From a virus: DNA of 47,300 nt. The notes below the pieces were generated by a model. That model did not search any database. It saw nothing but the letters and a program-made list of their open reading frames with translations, and was not told the DNA's origin. Made by a program: the position numbers and the translations under genes. Where the stretch lies: the IMG/VR virus record IMGVR_UViG_3300033991_000022, positions 1-47,300 of that record; one strand, written 5' to 3'. Positions 42,301 to 47,300 of this stretch are shown in pieces. Position 1 is the stretch's first letter. Every line of letters begins with the position of its first letter.

Positions 42301-42465
42301 AGTGGTCTGGCTAATGTTATTCCCGGTTACACCGGAGGTAAACGCCTGTACGAAGTAATGGAAGGCGAGCGAGAACCTTACGAATTACTCTGGACTCCAA
42401 CAGCAGAAGAAAAAAGGGCGAGAAGTCCTTTAGAGCCATCTCGCCCAACTCGACCTAAGTATTAA
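39379..42465 (+). CDS. Largest internal virion (ejection) protein
   Basis: A 1028-aa protein, last gene of the rightward operon. Starts with repeated LLDKI motifs (LLDKIGREETPDDLLDKIS). Contains several hydrophobic helices (about residues 98-126, 215-245 and 933-960) that could cross the envelope, and extensive helical regions. Size, position and hydrophobic segments match the large ejected proteins (T7 gp16-like in role) of podoviruses. No transglycosylase motif was recognised. Its stop overlaps, on the other strand, the stop of a 23-aa leftward gene. Confidence 0.65.
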   Translation: MKHEGLLDKIGREETPDDLLDKISAPSLQPLIDAADVIPEEERIQPYISKTAIERLFGTFISPDVPIPGLQAGQPAPVYRLAEITGRPVSEITEEISASTIPGIFMGLRVAGAAELFFQGALSYYLETEPARLGRKAFRAIPPYIKYGPIKGKEPTKPFSFRNMIDWGVKAVTGTSPEVEQHAQWSKVFERLGKTQEEIELTNQWFERHKGMKRARQVSDIATELAVGVAFEVALGYGVAKAGGVLKNFFSTAKPGILRRGFRDAVIAQMDEFDVARKGIPFVGGVSMEDIRKGLNITDIDEFSANTLYRSYIDQVQKSKLVPKEYVDNVISAASYGKAKDTSMLNRLQLEQVVNDIGVYMDAPASAKPVINLVDQTFRPKWDVFHKLDLFDYYTNVEDGRFMVSKIVDDSQAFYSSMRKSYYDDFGIKWDVPERMTAWYLAQKKSLPKEFRDQLMMKSGQDLDKYSDMITFIEDFVAEDKLRYFDVLRDEAVRQGRIGPGTDIPIVNYYVYNISEDAAKKRLKGTRTKYSPGTPKDMWAPEFLKRQRKVPDEILMRDYEVTRWLALRDESRKLYIQPELDRFDAIIAGRVADLPEADGKLLQDFYDNWKKFNVFSHPTRSDTILNAQLNRLSNAIEKSTGGRWQATGRSWENFTGHWRQSIARGTLLGNARPVVRNTFQGLLSIPLIGSKATVAGYSSMFTRGGRGILNDLDFTVGRGPRGRKILFSAVDITNTKSWDSMLTYGGIAAVDKYMNTAAAVNGYLWKEITGSRRKMQELIEFGAMIGAREQMVKGAGFWDTLQQAIRMGKFKNEVDGARKLLYHTQWNYNRMGAPAYMTSALGRMLGQYTTWPAHFTTTYIRQLFAQGLGKETIFGLKPSVNERLALFKYVAMVACVAEVGRRMGVNTDFMWKGLFPAGRIYGQEVPFPVSPSLETVIGVGAVVGGTFKGLANVALGSMENNNKMLDQGISMLSKSGLANVIPGYTGGKRLYEVMEGEREPYELLWTPTAEEKRARSPLEPSRPTRPKY

Positions 42466-42533
42466 CGGTGGTCGAACAAAGCAACCAGAGCTAATACTGT
42501 GACATATAGTAACAGACCAAGAATGTCAACCAT
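42462..42533 (-). CDS. 23-aa single-span membrane microprotein
   Basis: ATG at 42533 with AAGGAGATGTAACAAA upstream, reading MVDILGLLLYVTVLALVALF and then three charged or polar residues before TAA. The peptide is essentially one transmembrane helix. It is the last leftward gene; its ribosome site overlaps the end of the 112-aa gene, and its stop overlaps the stop of the 1028-aa gene in a convergent arrangement. A holin-like or membrane-regulatory role is possible but unproven. Confidence 0.55.
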   Translation of the reverse strand: MVDILGLLLYVTVLALVALFDHR

Positions 42534-42537
42534 TTTG

Positions 42538-42876
42538 TTACATCTCCTTTAATTCATGCTTAACATTTAGCTCCGCTCTATGGAACTCGTCCATCCAGCC
42601 TTGTGCGATTGCCTCCTTTCGTAATTTGTCAATGACATTAACATTAGCAATAGATATTACAAGGACATCCTCGGGAGTTGCTTTTTTTCTTGTAATCTCT
42701 CTGCCCATCATGAATGACCAGCACCGGTAGTAAAACTCTCTCCTTTTTATCTCCTCCATTGCACCTGGGAAATGTGACTCAAGATAATCAGCAATGGCAA
42801 GTATTGACCACTGCTTCTCATTAAACCTGTTTTCAATATATTGCATCAGGTTAAATTGCTTTGGTTGAACCTGCAT
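42538..42876 (-). CDS. Hypothetical helical protein, 112 aa
   Basis: Charged, helical protein (EKQWSILAIADYLESHFPGAM, then EEIKRREFYYRCW). Ribosome site AAGGAGTGATGTACTG; its ATG overlaps the upstream stop by one base. Unknown function in the DNA-metabolism operon. Confidence 0.6.
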   Translation of the reverse strand: MQVQPKQFNLMQYIENRFNEKQWSILAIADYLESHFPGAMEEIKRREFYYRCWSFMMGREITRKKATPEDVLVISIANVNVIDKLRKEAIAQGWMDEFHRAELNVKHELKEM

Positions 42877-43199
42877 CAGTACATCACTCCTTCCAGGTCA
42901 TCTATGTCCATAATAATATAGACGTGTTGGCAGTTTAGAAAGCTAAAGGTAATAGCGGGCAGAGAGCCAGGTGCGGCTTCCTTTTTAATTTTATCCAGCC
43001 AAGCTCTTTCCACCCTTATCCCCTCTTTACCTCTGGTTGACTTGTGGTCAATAGTCAGCTTTATACCTGTATCTGGATGAATCATCACCCGGTCTGCAGC
43101 GCCAGTATGTCTCCTGCCTGTATCTTCTACAAGCACAAAGCCGATATTTCTTAGCTTTTGCTCAGCTCGGTCTTCCTGTCTACGACTGTATTGGCTCAT
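42876..43199 (-). CDS. PD-(D/E)XK nuclease, possible Holliday-junction resolvase
   Basis: A 107-aa protein: an N-terminal helix with AEQKLRNIGF (start-of-nuclease style), then AADRVMIHPDTGIKLTIDHKSTRG, where D (near 38) and DHK supply the catalytic D...(D/E)xK cluster, followed by a beta strand and ITFSFLNCQHVYIIMD. This fold and order fit small phage resolvases or VRR-like nucleases. Substrate is inferred only from its place near recombination and helicase genes. Start at 43199 with AGGAGGAGGTGAAGAA; the upstream frame to 43352 overlaps another gene. Confidence 0.6.
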   Translation of the reverse strand: MSQYSRRQEDRAEQKLRNIGFVLVEDTGRRHTGAADRVMIHPDTGIKLTIDHKSTRGKEGIRVERAWLDKIKKEAAPGSLPAITFSFLNCQHVYIIMDIDDLEGVMY

Positions 43200-43257
43200 T
43201 TCTTCACCTCCTCCTTCAAACCTGAAAATAAGTGTAGTCTTCCAAACAGTGATAGTT

Positions 43258-43503
43258 TCATCTCGCAAATCCCTCCCTTCGGTCTGCTTCCATACGCAGT
43301 TTATAATACTGTTTGAACGGTTCATCTTGCCGCGCAAACTTAACATGCTCATCCCATTTTTCTATCTCGTCCCAGGGTTCTCCTTCCATTAGCTGTTTTA
43401 TACCTCTGAGCTTCTTGTAATACCACTCGTATTTCTCAACTGGTATTTTATCCGGGATAACAGTTTTGAGATAGTCAGAAATAACGTTAATCTGTTCTGC
43501 CAT
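43258..43503 (-). CDS. Hypothetical protein, 81 aa
   Basis: Acidic helical protein with many aromatic and charged residues (YEWYYKKLRGIKQL, then PFKQYYKLRMEADRREG). Start at 43503 with GGAGGAGAAA upstream. Unknown function. Confidence 0.55.
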   Translation of the reverse strand: MAEQINVISDYLKTVIPDKIPVEKYEWYYKKLRGIKQLMEGEPWDEIEKWDEHVKFARQDEPFKQYYKLRMEADRREGFAR

Positions 43504-43723
43504 TTTCTCCTCCGCAAGGCTCAATTAGTAACCTCCTTCCGTCCTCTCTAATAACATCCGCAAGAGACAAAGCATCTTCGATATTCTCAAGTATTACCTT
43601 AAGTTTTTTGTCGTCCAGCGAACATTTATCAATGTCATTGGCTAACGTCTTTGCCTGTACAGCAAGACGACACAGACGCAAGTAAATATGGTCTTTGATA
43701 TTTGCACGTAATTCAACTCTCAT
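43487..43723 (-). CDS. Hypothetical protein, 78 aa
   Basis: A small protein with a helical core (KLKVILENIEDALSLADVI) and a short Cys/Gly tail. Ribosome site GGAGGAGGATGAGTT. ATGA-type overlap with the helicase gene upstream and 17-base overlap downstream. Confidence 0.55.
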   Translation of the reverse strand: MRVELRANIKDHIYLRLCRLAVQAKTLANDIDKCSLDDKKLKVILENIEDALSLADVIREDGRRLLIEPCGGENGRTD

Positions 43724-45960
43724 AACTCATCCTCCTCCTCTATTACAGATTTAGCTTTCTTCTTCTCTGGATGCAGCAATGTATGAAAGAAGTCTCTGCC
43801 AGTAGGAGTCTTTCTATTCTGTCCTCTGGAAGTAATCTCTAACATATTTGTATTGAGAAGATAAGAAAGCAATTCATTAACATCGTTATCACCAAGCTTC
43901 AAAGAAGTTTTTATGTGAGATTTGGTAAAGACGTTAGTTTGCAGCATCCAACGAGCCATATTCTCCCATAAACCCGGCCAGCTAGTCTTAAAATCTAGCA
44001 GCATACGGTCAAATACCTCGTCAGGGATAACTGCTTTTGCATAGTCAGCAGAATATCCCCAGTAATCCAAAGCGGGCGACTTGTAAAGACGCTCAAGGAA
44101 ATGCACAGCAGAAGCAACATGCTCTTTTGTGACAATCAAATGCTTGCCATCATCTGTACTATATGTCCTGCCAGCTAGTGCTGTTGCTATTCTAACTATC
44201 TTTAACCTGATGTCAGCACTTTCTACAAGTGGAATACCAGGCACGTACTCACTTGCTAATTCTCTAGCAACTTCAAGCACATATTTCTCTGTGTCATAGT
44301 CAATAACAATATCCTCTGGTCTGCGTGTCCATACCCAGAGAATAAGGTTGCGACATAACTCGGCATTATAAGGATTACCAATCTTTTCTAATGCTCTTAC
44401 ATCAGTGTTAATTGTCTTATCATCTACATCTCCAGCCATCAATCCTACTGCGTAGTCAAACCTCCTTATATCTTCCAGTCCATGAAATGCTGGAACGTCT
44501 GGTATAGACATTACGGGATAGCCGTAACTTCCCATTGGAATGCCTGTTCTAGGATTAGAGATACATATTAGTCTCGTCTCTGCCTTTGCAGTTCCAAAGG
44601 CATATCTTTTCACGTCCACTATTCCGCTGCTTCTTACCAATGTAAACTCTCTGAAGTCTGCCGGCATAATAGCATGTGCTTCATCTATAGCTACAAGTAA
44701 ACCATTAGCTCTGCATAGCAGACCAAAACTTACCCACGCGTCTTCCCCCTTTACCACCTGCACATTGTAAAGCAGACCGGTGCGAGAAGCCGTTTCCCCA
44801 GCGGCATAAGTACCGAGGTTATAATACCCCATTAGCTGCTTTACGGTTTCAGTCTTGCCCTGCCCGGTATCGCCTATAATGAGTATATCCATCCAGCCCT
44901 TGATGATTCTTTTCTGAAATGGAATCCATCGAGCAGAATGATATACAGCATCGACAGCTAATATCAAATCATCTCTACCAAAGATGAAGATGAAGTCGGA
45001 AATCATGCAGCGATGTATATCGTTGATTTTATCCATTACAGTCTGGTCGCTGTTGGGTTGGAAGATACTTAACTTGTCCAGTTCATCTCTGGGCAAATCA
45101 AATGTTTCCAGCGATGAAGCCAGTTGCTCAGCCTTATCAACTATAAAGGTGGCCACCAGAGACCGAGGATGAGAATACACTCTCCCATGAAAGTTATATC
45201 CTCTGTTAAGCTGAAGTCCATGCTGTAACAGGATAGCTCTAACCTTTGTCATGGATTCTTCAACCTTGAAATCAGCCTTGACTCTTGACGCAAGATATAT
45301 GATCTGAGCGTTTGACCATTCAACCTCATACCTAAAATCAGTGCATCTTGACTCTACACCAAAGATGCGCTTTACTCTGTGCATCAATCCCTCTGCGCTC
45401 ATATCTATAAGCTCAAGAGTCTTTATGTTCTTAGCATCAAATATCAATGTCCGCTCATTACGAGCATGTTCAACATTAAGGTATTGAAGCATACCACAGC
45501 GCGTACACGCTTTGGAATCCGGGTTTGGAATACAGTGACCAACAATTTTACTTGGAACTAGCAACTCTTTGTGGTCTTTACCTATTGCATCTGCCTCGAT
45601 TACAACAGGCATGTTCATATTCTCAGCAAGAGCAAAATCATGGAGGGAAACCTCCTTTGCTTTAACCTCCGCGACCTTGCATCCTTCACACAGTGCTTTA
45701 TCTAATCCGCATGACAGCATCGAGCCGCAGCTAAAACTATACTGCGGCGAGCTATATACTGCCCGGAGAACAGCTTGCGATTGAGTCTGGCGCTCCCGGC
45801 TATCTTCCACATGAGTCAAAGAATCGGGAATACTGGCAGCCCAACCAGTTATCCACTGATTAGCAGTTTCAATGGACACTCCACTATCCTTAAAATATCC
45901 AGCCAGAGCCATGTCAGCCCGGTTCTTTGTACCTAACTCAGCTAGGCCGTTCTCCAACAA
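43720..45960 (-). CDS. MCM-like AAA+ replicative helicase with primase C-terminal domain
   Basis: A frame of at least 746 aa. Residues 1-45 look like a primase C-terminal helical domain (GTKNRADMALAGYFKDSGVS), followed by a Cys cluster (C78, C84, C91, C94) and a zinc-ribbon-like pair (CTRCG, 152-155). The ATPase domain has Walker A GDTGQGKT (363-370), ASRTGLLYN, Walker B LVAIDEAH (422-429), and sensor 1 ISNPRTG (467-473), in the MCM order. The frame opens with TTG lacking any ribosome site. In frame further upstream (to 45990) it encodes SGGAPACVKFLL, a typical linker before this domain, so it is probably expressed by a -1 frameshift from the primase gene (see 45990-45996). The fusion would be about 988 aa. 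Confidence 0.8.
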   Translation of the reverse strand: MLENGLAELGTKNRADMALAGYFKDSGVSIETANQWITGWAASIPDSLTHVEDSRERQTQSQAVLRAVYSSPQYSFSCGSMLSCGLDKALCEGCKVAEVKAKEVSLHDFALAENMNMPVVIEADAIGKDHKELLVPSKIVGHCIPNPDSKACTRCGMLQYLNVEHARNERTLIFDAKNIKTLELIDMSAEGLMHRVKRIFGVESRCTDFRYEVEWSNAQIIYLASRVKADFKVEESMTKVRAILLQHGLQLNRGYNFHGRVYSHPRSLVATFIVDKAEQLASSLETFDLPRDELDKLSIFQPNSDQTVMDKINDIHRCMISDFIFIFGRDDLILAVDAVYHSARWIPFQKRIIKGWMDILIIGDTGQGKTETVKQLMGYYNLGTYAAGETASRTGLLYNVQVVKGEDAWVSFGLLCRANGLLVAIDEAHAIMPADFREFTLVRSSGIVDVKRYAFGTAKAETRLICISNPRTGIPMGSYGYPVMSIPDVPAFHGLEDIRRFDYAVGLMAGDVDDKTINTDVRALEKIGNPYNAELCRNLILWVWTRRPEDIVIDYDTEKYVLEVARELASEYVPGIPLVESADIRLKIVRIATALAGRTYSTDDGKHLIVTKEHVASAVHFLERLYKSPALDYWGYSADYAKAVIPDEVFDRMLLDFKTSWPGLWENMARWMLQTNVFTKSHIKTSLKLGDNDVNELLSYLLNTNMLEITSRGQNRKTPTGRDFFHTLLHPEKKKAKSVIEEEDEL

Positions 45961-46685
45961 GAACTTGACACAAGCCGGCGCGCCCCCGGAAAAAAATATG
46001 CTACTGGCTCTGATTCTAAGACTCGCTGTCGGTCTTGGTATTCTTGTCCAGAGGAACTATATAAAGTTTGGAGTCCGCTCGATAGCTCAACAGTTTCTCC
46101 GTGTACCAACCCTTCCACCACCAGTGGTTCTTTCGCTCTATCCCTAATATCCTCGGCTGTTGCAGTGCGAAAATCTCCGAGTTCAATTCTTCTCTTGTAC
46201 AAACCGCTTTTAGCATGACGTGTTCCGTCAATCCTCCACATCCTCCGGCGCGAATATACCCGCTTATCGAGAGTCGTGAGTCCAAGCTGCGCTGCAATCC
46301 TTTCAGCCAAGTGCCTCCAGATATATGTAAGCTCAGGACTCGGCTCAGCACCAAAAGCCACTGCGTCAACAGTAATATGAAATCCTCTGTTCCCTGAAAA
46401 CCATATAGCCGGCTCCACTTCAAATCCTGTAAGAAAATAATCAACAATGAACCTCGCCTCTTTAAGGCTAAGGTCAAATGTGTCAGAGTCCAGGTCGATA
46501 AAGAACGGACACCAGTGCGGCTCGTTGTCTCGCGCCGCAGGTGACGCAAAGGTCTGAATAGTAGAAAAGAGATTCTCTCTTCCTGCATTTGCTTCTACCC
46601 ATCCTTTCAGGTCTGCACGAAGAATCCTCTCCCAACGAGGAGAAGTCTCGTGCTTTACATCTACATATCGGTATTCTTCCCACAT
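45942..46685 (-). CDS. Archaeo-eukaryotic-type primase (AEP/PrimPol family)
   Basis: A 247-aa primase with the three AEP motifs: metal-binding FFIDLDSD (D64, D66), nucleotide-binding SGNRGFHI (97-104, catalytic H103), and MWRIDGTRH (acid D153). AEPs lay RNA or DNA primers, and some polymerise DNA, which may matter since no DNA polymerase is visible in the window. Strong ribosome site (GAAGGAGGAGGACGA) at 46685. After the T7 run at 45990-45996 the last 15 residues look non-homologous (RRLVSSSCWRTA), consistent with a frameshift release peptide. Confidence 0.82.
   Translation of the reverse strand: MWEEYRYVDVKHETSPRWERILRADLKGWVEANAGRENLFSTIQTFASPAARDNEPHWCPFFIDLDSDTFDLSLKEARFIVDYFLTGFEVEPAIWFSGNRGFHITVDAVAFGAEPSPELTYIWRHLAERIAAQLGLTTLDKRVYSRRRMWRIDGTRHAKSGLYKRRIELGDFRTATAEDIRDRAKEPLVVEGLVHGETVELSSGLQTLYSSSGQEYQDRQRVLESEPVAYFFPGARRLVSSSCWRTA
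45990..45996 (-). promoter_or_regulatory. Predicted -1 ribosomal frameshift site (T TTT TTT)
   Basis: On the coding strand the primase reads TAT-TTT-TTT-CCG. The heptamer T TTT TTT is in the canonical X XXY YYZ phase. Slippage by one base continues as TCC GGG GGC and joins the helicase frame exactly. GC-rich DNA (CCGGGGGCGCGCCGG) follows immediately and could form a short stem. Transcriptional slippage on the T run, or a homopolymer sequencing error (T8 read as T7), would give the same joined product. Confidence 0.6.
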
Positions 46686-46897
46686 TCGTCCTCCTCCTTC
46701 AGGCGAGAAAATAGTCCTCGCTCTATACATTCACGAAACATCTCATGACCATTAAGATGCTTCATAGTTTCTTTGGGATACTTCCCAACTAGGTAAGAGA
46801 GAGTATTCAACTCCTCATCAGTCAATCGGGTAGAAAACCCAGAAGTGCTCGGGTCTTGAACTCCTCCTGGGTATTGTAGAAATCTTTTCTTCTTCAA
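46661..46897 (-). CDS. Hypothetical protein, 78 aa, TTG start
   Basis: Basic start (MKKKRFLQYPGGVQDP), then an acidic helical part (LTDEELNTLSYLVGKYP). TTG at 46897 with AAGGAG eight bases upstream; an earlier TTG at 46924 lacks a good site. It overlaps the primase start by 25 bases. Function unknown. Confidence 0.45.
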   Translation of the reverse strand: MKKKRFLQYPGGVQDPSTSGFSTRLTDEELNTLSYLVGKYPKETMKHLNGHEMFRECIERGLFSRLKEEDECGKNTDM

Positions 46898-46997
46898 TGA
46901 GATTCTCCTTTCCACACTCTTCAATGCTAAGATGAGCGCGCCGCTCCTGCTCGTCCCAACAACGCTGACAATCCTCTTTAGTTACCGGCTGGTACAT
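46818..46997 (-). CDS. Small Cys-pair protein, 59 aa
   Basis: Begins MYQPVTKEDCQRCWDEQERR with a CxxC pair and a further Cys 14 residues later. It overlaps the 78-aa gene by 80 bases and the 100-aa gene by 20. No clear ribosome site, so translation may depend on coupling to the upstream gene; it may be spurious. Confidence 0.35.
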   Translation of the reverse strand: MYQPVTKEDCQRCWDEQERRAHLSIEECGKENLIEEEKISTIPRRSSRPEHFWVFYPID

Positions 46998-47280
46998 CCG
47001 CAGGCATAGCAACGACTTGCACCTCCCTTGCCATAACTCTCCCTTGAAGCCCATTGAAAGCCTCGACGTAATTACTGCCTGGGAATCGAGTTTCAAGAGT
47101 AGATAACAGACCTTCGATATTAGGAACACCTTTCAGTCTATTATATACATCATCCTCTATCAATTCAGTAACATAGTCCTTACGAGACTTGCCACTAAGT
47201 TGAGTTACGAAGTCCATAAGAGACTTCAACCCTACATCTATCCCCATCCAGACTCCGGTTGTCTCCTTGTCTTTACTCAT
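46978..47280 (-). CDS. Hypothetical protein, 100 aa (full copy)
   Basis: A small protein with a helical KDYVTELIEDDVYNRLKG segment and a hydrophobic C-terminal strand (VMAREVQVVAMP). Ribosome site GGAGGTGAAACAG. On the circle it follows the methyltransferase gene. Residue 13 is Gly here and Glu in the partial copy at 1-165. Function unknown; a ribbon-helix-helix-like regulator is one possibility. Confidence 0.65.
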   Translation of the reverse strand: MSKDKETTGVWMGIDVGLKSLMDFVTQLSGKSRKDYVTELIEDDVYNRLKGVPNIEGLLSTLETRFPGSNYVEAFNGLQGRVMAREVQVVAMPADVPAGN

Positions 47281-47300
47281 TCCTGTTTCACCTCCTGTAA
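47116..47300. repeat. Direct terminal repeat, right copy
   Basis: Matches 1-185 except C47243 versus T128. See the left copy. The gene order across the junction is continuous (same strand, normal spacing), which supports closing the genome into a circle here. Confidence 0.95.

Noticed and set aside
45942-45960. Separate translation start for the helicase at TTG 45960
   Set aside because: No ribosome site precedes it, and the frame encodes a normal linker further upstream, so a frameshift from the primase explains it better.
1-47300. tRNA genes, integrase or attachment sites
   Set aside because: No tRNA T-loop motif or recombinase signature was noticed by eye on either strand; a tRNA scan and profile search would settle this.

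Overview
The window looks like one complete, circularly permuted genome of a tailed bacteriophage. The first 185 bases recur at the end with one mismatch, so the unique length is about 47.1 kb. Closed into a circle it has a simple plan. One divergent control region (about 8230-9457) drives a leftward operon (8229 back through position 1, then 47280 down to 42462) and a rightward operon (9458-42465). The two operons meet tail to tail, with overlapping stop codons, at 42462-42465. There is no integrase, recognisable CI-type repressor, tRNA, DNA polymerase or RNA polymerase. The host is probably Gram-negative: the phage carries two enzymes of the LPS heptose pathway and two heptosyltransferase-like proteins, and its control region has matches to the sigma-54 promoter consensus. 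The host genus cannot be named from sequence.

Leftward arm (DNA metabolism): an archaeo-eukaryotic-type primase (AEP), an MCM-like AAA+ helicase that appears to be joined to the primase by a -1 frameshift at a T7 run, a PD-(D/E)XK nuclease that may be a resolvase, an SNF2-type helicase, an SPPY-motif DNA methyltransferase, a Cys-cluster protein and a coiled-coil protein with an SSB-like acidic tail, plus many small unknown genes packed with overlaps. Positions 5400-7370 are unusually rich in perfect hairpins, including a family of double-hairpin elements.

Control region (8230-9457): no convincing gene. It holds seven copies of an 18-bp CATATG-centred palindrome, five of them in tandem groups at an exact 15-bp pitch. 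It also holds five sigma-54-like -24/-12 elements, four of them in two face-to-face pairs, two further palindrome types, an AT-rich tract, and two sigma-70-like promoters pointing right.

Rightward arm (virion and surface sugar genes): a possible small terminase; a cupin, HldE-type heptose kinase and GmhB phosphatase; large terminase; portal; FmdB-like zinc-ribbon protein; scaffold; major capsid protein; a glycosyltransferase/methyltransferase island (21108-24775); head-tail adaptor; a 1661-aa beta-helix tailspike with a signal peptide; further tail proteins including a propeller-like one; and internal (ejection) proteins, one carrying an HExxH zinc-peptidase motif. No tape-measure protein was recognised, and the large internal proteins suggest a short-tailed (podovirus-like) particle; this is inference. 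No endolysin or holin was recognised.

Most notable: (1) one 44-bp palindromic element inserted in the same frame and orientation in two unrelated proteins; (2) the primase-helicase frameshift; (3) the sigma-54-like dyads beside the 15-bp-pitch operator array; (4) a split heptose/LPS module.
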